Assembly (NCBI RefSeq): GCF_000422845.1
Contig: NZ_AUGV01000003.1
Coordinates: 496,001-560,000, forward strand
Direction of reading: 5' to 3'
Length of the DNA stretch: 64,000 nt
Origin: Oceanobacter kriegii DSM 6294
GTDB lineage: Bacteria; Pseudomonadota; Gammaproteobacteria; Pseudomonadales; Oceanobacteraceae
Position numbers and translations under genes: made by a program
The notes under the pieces: generated by a model
What the model saw: only the letters and a program-made list of their open reading frames with translations
Told to the model about the DNA's origin: nothing
Databases searched by the model: none
Shown here: positions 36,411 to 44,233 of the stretch, piece by piece
Layout: every line of letters begins with the position of its first letter
Position numbering within the stretch: the first letter of the stretch is position 1

Positions 36411-36451
36411 GCCAGACGCCAGACGCCAGACGCCAGACGCCAGACGCCAGA
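36411..36451. repeat. GCCAGAC heptamer array upstream of ureBC
   Basis: Five perfect GCCAGAC copies and a partial sixth end 5 bp before the AAGGAG ribosome binding site of ureBC. Read on the other strand the unit is GTCTGGC, the same family as the YGTCNGG units elsewhere. Confidence 0.95.
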
Positions 36452-36467
36452 ATATTAAGGAGCTTCC

Positions 36468-38531
36468 ATGTTCATTCCAGGTGAAGTACAAGCCGCCAGC
36501 GGCGAGATTGAATTAAACGCCGGTCGCAAGACCCTCAAGCTGCGTGTTGAAAATACCGGTGACCGTCCGATTCAGGTCGGTTCCCACTATCACTTTGCCG
36601 AAACCAATCCGGCGTTGAGTTTCGATCGCGACGCTGCCAAGGGCTTTCACCTCAACATCGCCTCTGGTACTGCGGTGCGTTTTGAGCCGGGTCAGGGCCG
36701 CGAAGTCGAGCTGGTGGAGTTTGCTGGCAAGCGTGAAATCTACGGCTTCCGCGGTGATGTGATGGGCTCGGTTGGCGCTGCTGAAGGCGCTGATGAATCG
36801 ACCGTTACTGCCAAAATGGATCGTACTGCCTACGCCCAGATGTTCGGCCCAACCGTGGGTGACAAGGTACGTTTGGGAGACACCGAGCTGTGGATTCAGG
36901 TTGAGAGAGACTTCACCGTCTACGGCGATGAAGTGAAGTTCGGTGGCGGCAAGGTCATCCGCGATGGCATGGGTCAGAGCCAGATTGTGAATCACCCGTC
37001 CGATGGCTCCGAAGGGGCGATGGATCTGGTGATCACCAACGCCGTGATTCTGGATCACTGGGGCGTGGTCAAAGGCGATGTGGGTATCAAGGAAGGGCGT
37101 ATTGTCCGTGTCGGCAAGGCCGGTAACCCGGACGTACAAGCCAATGTCGATATCATTGTTGGCCCGGGCACTGAGGTAATTGCTGGCGAAGGATCGATCC
37201 TGACCGCCGGCGGCATCGATGCCCATATTCACTTTATTTGCCCGCAGCAAGTCGAAGAAGCCCTGATGAGCGGCGTCACCACCATGATTGGTGGTGGCAC
37301 CGGCCCGGCCACCGGCACCAACGCTACAACCTGCACCTCCGGTCCCTGGTACATCGGCAAGATGATTCAGAGCACCGACGATTTGCCAATGAACTTCGGC
37401 TTTTTGGGTAAGGGCAATGCGTCACTGCCAGAGTCGCTGGAAGAACAACTGGAAGCCGGTGCCTGTGGCCTGAAGCTGCACGAAGACTGGGGCACCACGC
37501 CTGCGGCCATCGACTGCTGCCTGAGTGTGGCGGAAAAATACGACGTGCAGGTGGCGATTCACACCGACACTCTGAATGAATCCGGCTTTGTCGACGACAC
37601 CATTGGCGCTTTCAAGGATCGGGTGATCCACACCTACCACACCGAAGGTGCCGGTGGCGGCCACGCGCCGGACATTATCCGCGCCTGTGCTTACCCGAAC
37701 GTATTGCCGTCATCGACCAACCCGACCCGTCCGTATACGGTTAACACCGTTGATGAACACCTCGACATGCTGATGGTGTGTCACCACCTCGACAGCACCA
37801 TCCCGGAAGACGTGGCGTTTGCCGACTCCCGTATCCGTAAGGAAACCATCGCTGCCGAAGACATCTTCCACGACCGCGGTGCGTTTTCGATGATCTCTTC
37901 CGACTCCCAGGCCATGGGCCGTGTTGGGGAAGTGGTGACTCGCACCTGGCAGACGGCGCACAAAATGAAAGTGCAGTTTGGGCTGCTGCCGGAAGACGAA
38001 GAATGCGGCACCGATAACTTCCGCGCCCGTCGCTATATCGCCAAGTACACCATCAACCCGGCGATTGCCCATGGCGTCAGCCATGAAGTAGGCTCCATTG
38101 AGCCGGGCAAGCTGGCGGATCTGGTGCTGTGGAAACCGGCGTTTTTCGCCACCAAGCCGTCGATGATCATCAAGGGTGGCATGATCGCTGCCGCGCCAAT
38201 GGGCGACCCGAACGCCTCGATTCCGACCCCACAGCCGGTGCATTACCGACCGATGTTTGGTGCCCACGGCAAAGCTGCTGCGAAAACCTCATTTACGGTT
38301 GTCAGCCAGGCTGCGCTCGACAACGGCATTGCCGAACAGCTGGGCATTAACCGTACGCTGGTGGCCTGTAAAAACACCCGCAACATCGGCAAGAAAGACA
38401 TGGTGCTGAACGACTGGCAGCCAACCATCACCGTCGACCCGCAAACCTATGAAGTACGCGCCGATGGTGAGCTGCTTACCTGCGAACCGGCTACCGAACT
38501 GCCGTTAGCTCAGTTGTATAACCTGTTTTAA
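36468..38531 (+). CDS. Fused urease beta-alpha subunit (UreB-UreC)
   Basis: A single 687-residue frame joins UreB (residues 1-100, [19 protein letters not shown] to [10 protein letters not shown]) and UreC (from Met117, [20 protein letters not shown]) through a 16-residue linker. The alpha part is complete: nickel-binding His253 and His255 (AHIHF), carbamylated-Lys candidate Lys336 (KLHED), the AIHTDT and GGGHAPD His motifs, CHHLD, and Asp in SSDSQAMGR. No stop codon and no ribosome binding site lie at the junction, so this is a true fusion in the sequence given. Separate ureB and ureC genes are the norm in gammaproteobacteria. AAGGAG precedes the ATG. Confidence 0.95.
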   Translation: MFIPGEVQAASGEIELNAGRKTLKLRVENTGDRPIQVGSHYHFAETNPALSFDRDAAKGFHLNIASGTAVRFEPGQGREVELVEFAGKREIYGFRGDVMGSVGAAEGADESTVTAKMDRTAYAQMFGPTVGDKVRLGDTELWIQVERDFTVYGDEVKFGGGKVIRDGMGQSQIVNHPSDGSEGAMDLVITNAVILDHWGVVKGDVGIKEGRIVRVGKAGNPDVQANVDIIVGPGTEVIAGEGSILTAGGIDAHIHFICPQQVEEALMSGVTTMIGGGTGPATGTNATTCTSGPWYIGKMIQSTDDLPMNFGFLGKGNASLPESLEEQLEAGACGLKLHEDWGTTPAAIDCCLSVAEKYDVQVAIHTDTLNESGFVDDTIGAFKDRVIHTYHTEGAGGGHAPDIIRACAYPNVLPSSTNPTRPYTVNTVDEHLDMLMVCHHLDSTIPEDVAFADSRIRKETIAAEDIFHDRGAFSMISSDSQAMGRVGEVVTRTWQTAHKMKVQFGLLPEDEECGTDNFRARRYIAKYTINPAIAHGVSHEVGSIEPGKLADLVLWKPAFFATKPSMIIKGGMIAAAPMGDPNASIPTPQPVHYRPMFGAHGKAAAKTSFTVVSQAALDNGIAEQLGINRTLVACKNTRNIGKKDMVLNDWQPTITVDPQTYEVRADGELLTCEPATELPLAQLYNLF

Positions 38532-38550
38532 TTGAGCTGTTTTGGCCAAA

Positions 38551-38616
38551 CCGTTACCACGCGGAGCGTGGGAACGAGGTCGGATAAGTCATCGTTGTAG
38601 GAGGAGGCTTGCCTCC
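38551..38616. repeat. REP-like elements between ureBC and ureE
   Basis: An inverted copy of the ureD-ureA palindrome (38551-38578) is joined to AGGTCGGATAAGT (38577-38589) and a small GGAGGC/GCCTCC hairpin (about 38603-38616). The ureE ribosome binding site follows. Confidence 0.75.
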
Positions 38617-38631
38617 GATACGGAGAAATCC

Positions 38632-39171
38632 ATGCTGGAAATTTATGAACGTCTGGGGACTGAAGCCTCAGGCCCGGTTTACGCCACGGTCTGCCTGACC
38701 CACGAACAACGCGACCGTGGTCGGTTGAAACTGACCAGTACCGATGGCGAGGAAGTGCGGGTATTCCTGGAGCGCGGCAAAGCCCTGCTGGTGGGCGAAT
38801 ACCTGAAGTCTCATTGCGGCAAGATCATTCAGGTACAGGGTGCGCCGGAGCCGGTCACCGAAGCCACTTGCGACGACTGGCACACCTTTGCCCGTGCCTG
38901 TTATCACCTCGGCAACCGCCATGTGAAGTTGCAGGTGGGCGATAAGTGGCTGCGTATCACTCCTGATCACGTGTTAGAACAAATGCTGGAGCTGCTGGAG
39001 CTGAATATCAGCCGTAAGGAAGCGGTGTTCGTTCCCGAGAATGGCGCTTACTTCAAAGGCCTCGGTGGGCATTCCCATGGCCATGATGATGATCATTCGC
39101 ACGGGCACAGCCACTCTCATGACCACGGCCATTCGCATAGCCATGACCACTCACACGACCATGAGCACTGA
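38632..39171 (+). CDS. ureE: Urease nickel chaperone UreE
   Basis: Metallochaperone that delivers nickel to the UreD-UreF-UreG-urease complex. 179 residues from the ATG at 38632, which is preceded by GGAG. The core includes CHLG-like YHLGNRHVKLQVGDKWLRI and TPDHVLEQML. The last 35 residues are a His/Asp-rich tail (SHGHDDDHSHGHSHSHDHGH onward) that can store nickel. The open frame extends upstream to 38542, but that extension lies in repeat DNA. Confidence 0.95.
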   Translation: MLEIYERLGTEASGPVYATVCLTHEQRDRGRLKLTSTDGEEVRVFLERGKALLVGEYLKSHCGKIIQVQGAPEPVTEATCDDWHTFARACYHLGNRHVKLQVGDKWLRITPDHVLEQMLELLELNISRKEAVFVPENGAYFKGLGGHSHGHDDDHSHGHSHSHDHGHSHSHDHSHDHEH

Positions 39172-39248
39172 TAGTTGGGCTGCCAAGCAGGAACGTTATC
39201 GAGGCAGGCTCAGCAAGGCGTCTGTTAATGAGATAGCGGAGTTTACTG

Positions 39249-39998
39249 ATGTTAAATGAGCGTATCGAAGCAACAGACAACACAGCTGAGCCAACGCAGA
39301 TAGCTCCTGAGCCAACGAGTGCAGCTGGCCTGCAACTTGTCCGGCTAATGCACCTGTCTTCGGTGAGCTTGCCGGTCGGCGGCTTCGCCTTTTCCCATGG
39401 CCTTGAATACGCCATCGAAACCGGCTGGATTCGCAAGGCACCACAAGTTGCCGAATGGGCGCGGGAGCAGCTGCATCTGGGCCTGTGCTCTACCGATGTA
39501 CCGGTACTCAAACGGGTGATGGATGCTTGTGAGCTTGTGGATAAAGGTCAGCAGGAAGCCCGGCTGCGTGAGTTGAATAACCTGATTCTGGCTTGCCGGG
39601 AAACGAAGGAATTACGTTTGACCGACACTGCCATGGGCGAAGCGCTGGTGCGCTTGATGAACAGTCTGGATCTTGAACAGCCGTTCGAGTCGAGCGAAGA
39701 CGTCAGCTTTGTGGTGCTGTTTGGTGTGGCCGCCAGCCGCTGGGGCATTGATTACCCATCAGCGGCTAACGGCTTTTTGTGGTCGTGGCTGGAAAACCAG
39801 ATTGCTGCCGCCACCAAGCTGGTGCCGCTGGGTCAGACCCAGGCACAGCAGTTACTGGTTGAGCTGCAACCAGAGTTATCCACCGCCATTGCCGCAGCGG
39901 CGCTGGTGGAAGAAGACGATATTGGTGCTGGTTTGCCGGGTCTGGCGATTGCCAGCAGCAAGCATGAGCATATGTACACACGACTATTTCGAAGCTGA
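39249..39998 (+). CDS. ureF: Urease accessory protein UreF
   Basis: Regulates the GTPase UreG in the nickel-insertion complex. The 249-residue protein carries family blocks: [29 protein letters not shown] and [40 protein letters not shown]. An N-terminal stretch of about 30 residues is low in conservation. GCGGAG 7 bp before the ATG supports the start. It is 77 bp after ureE and 73 bp before ureG. Confidence 0.95.
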   Translation: MLNERIEATDNTAEPTQIAPEPTSAAGLQLVRLMHLSSVSLPVGGFAFSHGLEYAIETGWIRKAPQVAEWAREQLHLGLCSTDVPVLKRVMDACELVDKGQQEARLRELNNLILACRETKELRLTDTAMGEALVRLMNSLDLEQPFESSEDVSFVVLFGVAASRWGIDYPSAANGFLWSWLENQIAAATKLVPLGQTQAQQLLVELQPELSTAIAAAALVEEDDIGAGLPGLAIASSKHEHMYTRLFRS

Positions 39999-40071
39999 GA
40001 GCCATTGCGCGGGTACTTACATCGCTCATAACGCTCTCAGGTATCCCAAAGATGATTGGATAGGGAAAAGA

Positions 40072-40719
40072 ATGACTAAACCAAAACAAACCCTGCGCGT
40101 TGGCGTGGGTGGCCCGGTAGGCTCAGGCAAGACCGCGCTGCTGCGCTCCCTCTGTGCAGCGCTGCGTGAGCACTACGACATTGCCGTGGTAACCAACGAC
40201 ATCTACACCAAGGAAGATGCCGAATTCCTGACCCGCAACGAAGCCCTCAGTGCCGACCGCATCATGGGTGTGGAAACCGGCGGCTGTCCGCATACGGCCA
40301 TTCGTGAAGATGCCTCCATGAACCTGGCTGCCATTGATGAGCTGCGTAAGCGTCACGGCGAGCTGGACGTGGTATTCGTTGAAAGCGGCGGTGACAACCT
40401 CAGCGCTACCTTCAGCCCGGAGCTGTCTGACCTGACCATCTACGTGATCGACGTTTCCGCAGGCGACAAGATTCCGCGCAAAGGCGGCCCGGGTATTACC
40501 AAATCTGATTTGCTGATCATCAACAAGACCGACCTGGCGCCAATTGTGGGTGCCTCACTGGAAGTGATGGATCGCGATGCCAAAAAGATGCGTGGCGAAC
40601 GCCCGTTCGTATTCTCCAACCTGAAGAAAGCCGAAGGTATGGATGACATCATCAATTTCATCATCAGCGAAGGTATGCTGGAATCCAAACAGATCCCGCC
40701 AGCCAAAGCGGTTGTTTAA
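40072..40719 (+). CDS. ureG: Urease accessory GTPase UreG
   Basis: SIMIBI-class GTPase that powers nickel insertion into urease. 215 residues. P-loop GGPVGSGKT near residue 14, the metal-binding CPH motif in [11 protein letters not shown], and the G-domain motif NKTDLAP are all present. I set the start at the ATG at 40072 because the longer open frame overlaps ureF in another frame. It is the last recognised urease accessory gene in the cluster. Confidence 0.97.
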   Translation: MTKPKQTLRVGVGGPVGSGKTALLRSLCAALREHYDIAVVTNDIYTKEDAEFLTRNEALSADRIMGVETGGCPHTAIREDASMNLAAIDELRKRHGELDVVFVESGGDNLSATFSPELSDLTIYVIDVSAGDKIPRKGGPGITKSDLLIINKTDLAPIVGASLEVMDRDAKKMRGERPFVFSNLKKAEGMDDIINFIISEGMLESKQIPPAKAVV

Positions 40720-40740
40720 TTTCTTTTATAAGGACAGACC

Positions 40741-40947
40741 ATGAAACACCTGATCAAAAAGGCCGTCGTTGCGGCAGCGGCAGTTACTCCTGTGATGGCG
40801 ATGGCGCACGACGGCCATGAAAGCACTAACCTGTTGGCCGGTCTGGTGCACTTTATTTCCAGCCCGGATCACCTGCTGACCATCGTTGTGGTCGCAGCCG
40901 CCGCGGGTTACGTGATGCGTAAAATCGGCCAGTCTGACTCTGAGTAA
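40741..40947 (+). CDS. Small HupE/UreJ-like membrane protein
   Basis: A 68-residue protein 21 bp after ureG. It has an N-terminal signal (KKAVVAAAAVTPVMAMA), then AHDGHE, GLVHFISSPDHLLTIV and one membrane span ending in a charged tail. The AHxGH and GLxH...DHLL pattern resembles the start of HupE/UreJ nickel permeases, which are about 190 residues with six spans. So it is either a stand-alone mini version or a remnant. A role in nickel handling is an inference from position and the His residues. Confidence 0.7.
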   Translation: MKHLIKKAVVAAAAVTPVMAMAHDGHESTNLLAGLVHFISSPDHLLTIVVVAAAAGYVMRKIGQSDSE

Positions 40948-41047
40948 GCCTTGAAATAGACCACTTCGGAATACCGAGTCAGAGACACAGCCCCGTGATA
41001 TACATGCGGGGCTTTTTATTTGCTGTCTGTTCGATAAGGAGGATTGA

Positions 41048-41569
41048 ATGGCGGAACTGTTGGCTTTGTGTGGCAGCCTGCGCAGGTATTCACAGAACCG
41101 CGCAGCGTTACAGGCGACTGAATCACTTGCCGCGCCGCACGTCGGGTTTCAGTGGGCCAGATTGGCCGCGTTGCCGTTGTTTAACCCCGACCTTGAGCAC
41201 GATCTGCCTGAGGCAGTTGCCCGATTGCTCGAACAGTTAGAGGCTGCCGATGGGTTGGTGATTGCCTCACCGGAATACGCCCACGGCATCAGCGGTGTGT
41301 TGAAAAATGCCCTCGACTGGATGGTCAGCAGCCCGGCGTTTTATCAAAAGCCCGTGATGCTGATCAATACCTCGCCACGTGCCCATCATGCGTTGGATAG
41401 CACTCGCGAAATCCTCACCACCATGTCGGCCAATATCATTGACGATGCCTGCGTTGAGCTGGCGCTGCTTGGAAAGGGTACGGGGCTGGATATCGCGCAA
41501 CAGCCAGAACAACAGGCACAGCTGCTTGGTGGTCTGGAGCGGTTTTTGGCGGTGCTCAGCGATCGCTGA
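41048..41569 (+). CDS. NADPH-dependent FMN reductase family protein
   Basis: Flavodoxin-fold oxidoreductase of 173 residues. The N-terminal CGSLRRYSQNR loop binds FMN phosphate, and SPEYAHGISGVLKNALDWM is the family flavin-ring motif. Relatives reduce quinones, chromate or azo compounds. An AGGAGG ribosome binding site and ATG at 41048 are clear. It follows the urease cluster with no obvious functional link and is convergent with the HepT gene. Confidence 0.85.
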   Translation: MAELLALCGSLRRYSQNRAALQATESLAAPHVGFQWARLAALPLFNPDLEHDLPEAVARLLEQLEAADGLVIASPEYAHGISGVLKNALDWMVSSPAFYQKPVMLINTSPRAHHALDSTREILTTMSANIIDDACVELALLGKGTGLDIAQQPEQQAQLLGGLERFLAVLSDR

Positions 41570-41586
41570 GCAACACGGTGAACGCC

Positions 41587-42006
41587 TCAGGATTCAGCAT
41601 CTTTTTGCAGAATGCACTGGCTGAAGGACAGAAAGTCCGTTAGGTGCTTTTCAATGACGGCAACGGTGATGGGCAGTTGCAGGGTCTGATAGTCGTGTAC
41701 TGCAATGTTTCGGAAGCCGACCATGCGTTTCATTACGTCGGCGATATCGGCGGTAATCCACTGACCTTGCTCCAGCAGTTTGAAGACGTCGCGGGAGCCT
41801 TGGGGTACGCCAAGTTTTTCACGGCGAATCAGGTGCTGGCCCATATCAATGGCCGCTTCACAGGCGCGCTGGATGTTGAGAATGGCGGCATCCTGACGGG
41901 AATAGTTGGTGGCAAAATTGGCTTTGTCGGCTTCGTATTCTTCCTGAACCCGGCCAACGCAACGCTCGATCGTTGCGGCTTTGTTGATCAGCACATCATC
42001 GGCCAT
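41587..42006 (-). CDS. HepT-like toxin of a HepT-MntA pair
   Basis: 139-residue HEPN-type protein. The RNase motif Rx4HxY is present as RNIAVHDY near residue 101. HEPN domains in this class cleave RNA or are silenced by AMP-ylation from the partner. I chose the ATG at 42006, which overlaps the end of the partner gene by 11 bp; the longer open frame runs inside it. It lies downstream of its partner, in the usual antitoxin-first order. Confidence 0.85.
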   Translation of the reverse strand: MADDVLINKAATIERCVGRVQEEYEADKANFATNYSRQDAAILNIQRACEAAIDMGQHLIRREKLGVPQGSRDVFKLLEQGQWITADIADVMKRMVGFRNIAVHDYQTLQLPITVAVIEKHLTDFLSFSQCILQKDAES

Positions 42007-42406
42007 AGACGCTGCCTCGTTGTTGAATGTCCTTGAGTAGCCCGGCGCGGGCTTCGTCCAGTTCGGTTTTGGCGCTGAGGATAAAGCTCTCGTAAACACC
42101 GGCCTGATGGTCCAGCTGCCAGAGTCGCTCGCCCTGGGTGATGATCTGATACTGCATCACGGTTGAGGCCGCTCGCAAATCCAGCAAGTCGACATCACAA
42201 CCGGCCAGTTCGGCCAGCTCAGAAGATACCTGCCACAGCTGCAAGGTATCGGCTTTGCCCGCAACCAGTACCGCAAGATCCAGATCGCTGTCGGCGCCAG
42301 CGGTTCCGTTAAACTGGCTGCCAAAACCATAGACCGCCAGTAAATCCGGAACCTGTTGGCGGATCAGTACAAGGATGGAAGGAATGCGGGCGCCGATATC
42401 CGTCAT
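41996..42406 (-). CDS. MntA-like nucleotidyltransferase antitoxin
   Basis: 136-residue minimal nucleotidyltransferase. The motif GSx10DxD is present: GS at the start of GSQFNGTAGADSDLDLAV and the DLD that follows it. In characterised pairs MntA neutralises HepT by adding AMP to it. I chose the ATG at 42406; a TTG at 42418 is also open but overlaps the yicC stop. The pair lies directly between the urease region and yicC, at the junction with the conserved backbone. Confidence 0.85.
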   Translation of the reverse strand: MTDIGARIPSILVLIRQQVPDLLAVYGFGSQFNGTAGADSDLDLAVLVAGKADTLQLWQVSSELAELAGCDVDLLDLRAASTVMQYQIITQGERLWQLDHQAGVYESFILSAKTELDEARAGLLKDIQQRGSVYGR

Positions 42407-42410
42407 TGGA

Positions 42411-43289
42411 TCACTCAATATTCTGCACTTGCTCGCGCATCTGTTCGATCAGCACTTTCAGCTCCACGGCAATGCCGGTCATGGTGCTGGTCAGTGATTT
42501 CGACGACAGCGTATTCGCTTCGCGATTGAGCTCCTGCATCATAAAGTCGAGGCGGCGGCCAATCGGTTCCTTGCGTTTAAGGATGGCGTTCACTTCCTTG
42601 ATGTGGGTGCGCAGGCGGTCGATTTCTTCGGCGACGTCGGCTTTCTGGGCCAGGATTACCATTTCCTGCTCCAGTCGTTCGCTGGCGGCCGGATTCTGCT
42701 CCAGGTTATCCAGCATGTCGGCCAGTCGGGTTTGCAGTTGCTGGCGCTGGGCGGCAAGGGCTTCCGGCATGTGCTGGTCGGCCTGATTCACCAATTCGCT
42801 CATGGTGTCCAGACGGCTCTGGATCATATCGGCGAGGCTGGCGCCTTCATTGGCGCGCACTTCGGCAAGCGCTTGCAGTGCCGCGTTGAACGCTTGCAAG
42901 GTGGCTTGTTGCACGGCTTTGGCATCCGGCTGGTCCGTTTCCAGTACGCCGGGCCATTTCAGAATCTCCAGCAGGTTGGCCGGAGTGGCAGTGGGGACTT
43001 GCTCAGCGGCATTGGCCAATACCGTGTTGAGTTGTCCCAGTAGCGCCTGGTTCAGCTTCAATTCGTCCTGTTGCTGTACCCCTTGCAGGCGCAGGGTGCA
43101 TTCTACCTTGCCGCGGTTAAGGTGCTTCTTGATGGCGTCGCGCAGGCGGGTTTCCAGTTCGCGGAAACTGTCCGGCAGGCGGAAGTGAGGCTCCAGATAA
43201 CGATGGTTGACCGAACGAATCTCCCAGATCACTTGTCCGGCGGGTGTTTCAGCCTGCTGGCGTGCGAAAGCGGTCATGCTGTGAACCAT
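42411..43289 (-). CDS. yicC: YicC family endoribonuclease
   Basis: 292-residue conserved protein. The N-terminal MTAFARQQAETPAGQVIWEIRSVNHRYLEPHFRLP and C-terminal EIDRLRTHIKEVNAILKRKEPIGRRLDFMMQELNREANTLSSKS are signatures of YicC, which acts in RNA turnover. It is divergent from rph and would be beside gmk in related genomes; here 22 kb separates them. Confidence 0.95.
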   Translation of the reverse strand: MVHSMTAFARQQAETPAGQVIWEIRSVNHRYLEPHFRLPDSFRELETRLRDAIKKHLNRGKVECTLRLQGVQQQDELKLNQALLGQLNTVLANAAEQVPTATPANLLEILKWPGVLETDQPDAKAVQQATLQAFNAALQALAEVRANEGASLADMIQSRLDTMSELVNQADQHMPEALAAQRQQLQTRLADMLDNLEQNPAASERLEQEMVILAQKADVAEEIDRLRTHIKEVNAILKRKEPIGRRLDFMMQELNREANTLSSKSLTSTMTGIAVELKVLIEQMREQVQNIE

Positions 43290-43362
43290 CGTGTTCCCCG
43301 TTTATTGATTGGCATTCGTTTTCCCTGATTGTAACGGTGGCCAGACCCCACGGCTATGTCGT

Positions 43363-43368
43363 TATAAT
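43363..43368 (+). promoter_or_regulatory. Candidate -10 element for rph
   Basis: TATAAT lies 39 bp before the rph start codon in the short divergent spacer with yicC. No good -35 hexamer is seen at the expected distance. Confidence 0.45.
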
Positions 43369-43407
43369 GCCCGCCTGAAAACTATTGGCACAGAAAGAGG
43401 ATTCCCT

Positions 43408-44124
43408 ATGAGACCCAGCGGTCGCGCTCTCGATCAACTTCGCGAAGTGAAGATTACCCGCAACTACACCAAGCATGCGGAAGGTTCTGTGCTGGTGGAA
43501 TTCGGCGATACCAAAGTGATTTGTACCGCCAGTGCCGATACCAATGTACCACCGTTCCTACGTGGCAAAGGTCAGGGCTGGGTAACCGCGGAATACGGCA
43601 TGCTGCCACGTTCAACCGGTTCTCGCATGATCCGCGAAGCGGCCAAGGGCAAGCAGCAGGGCCGTACGGTGGAAATATCCCGCCTGATTGGCCGTTCCTT
43701 GCGTGCGGCGGTCGACCTGAAGGCCTTGGGTGAAAACACCATCACCATCGACTGTGACGTGATTCAGGCCGATGGCGGCACCCGCACGGCGTCCATCACC
43801 GGTGCTTGTGTGGCGCTGGTGGATGCGATTGAGTGGCTGAAGAAAAACGGCAAGGTGAAAGGCGAGCCGCTGAAGAAGATGATTGCCGCGGTGTCTGTGG
43901 GTATCTACAAGGGTGAGCCGGTACTGGATCTGGATTACCCGGAAGACTCCGACGCTGAAACCGATATGAACGTGATCATGGACGCCAACGGCGGCTTTGT
44001 GGAAGTTCAGGGTACGGCCGAAGGCGATACCTTCACCCGCGCTGAATTGAACGCCATGCTGGAGTTGGCGGAAAAAGGCATCAACGAAATTTCCGATTTG
44101 CAGATTGCGGCTCTGAACGGCTGA
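43408..44124 (+). CDS. rph: Ribonuclease PH
   Basis: Phosphorolytic 3'-5' exoribonuclease that trims tRNA precursors. 238 residues with the family blocks [54 protein letters not shown] and [23 protein letters not shown] precedes the ATG at 43408; the longer open frame upstream is not conserved. Confidence 0.97.
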   Translation: MRPSGRALDQLREVKITRNYTKHAEGSVLVEFGDTKVICTASADTNVPPFLRGKGQGWVTAEYGMLPRSTGSRMIREAAKGKQQGRTVEISRLIGRSLRAAVDLKALGENTITIDCDVIQADGGTRTASITGACVALVDAIEWLKKNGKVKGEPLKKMIAAVSVGIYKGEPVLDLDYPEDSDAETDMNVIMDANGGFVEVQGTAEGDTFTRAELNAMLELAEKGINEISDLQIAALNG

Positions 44125-44157
44125 TTCATTTTTCAGGGCTATTCAGCGCCGTGAAAA

Positions 44158-44190
44158 CCAAAAAAGCCCGCGATGTTCGCGGGCTTTTTT
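44158..44190. terminator. Bidirectional terminator between rph and crc
   Basis: Stem GCCCGCGA / TCGCGGGC with a 3-nt loop, A-run on the left and T-run on the right. The two genes converge on it. Confidence 0.9.
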
Positions 44191-44233
44191 GTGGGAATTC
44201 GTTAGCAGTAACAATCCGGGCCGGGAAGCCGGA

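Noticed and set aside
36411-36451. Possible short CRISPR-like array
   Set aside because: Units are 7 bp with no spacers, and no cas genes are present.
36768-36816. UreB/UreC fusion as a simple frameshift artefact
   Set aside because: The frame is continuous through a plausible linker and no ribosome binding site is present before the UreC start, so I keep the fusion, while noting that resequencing is the proof.
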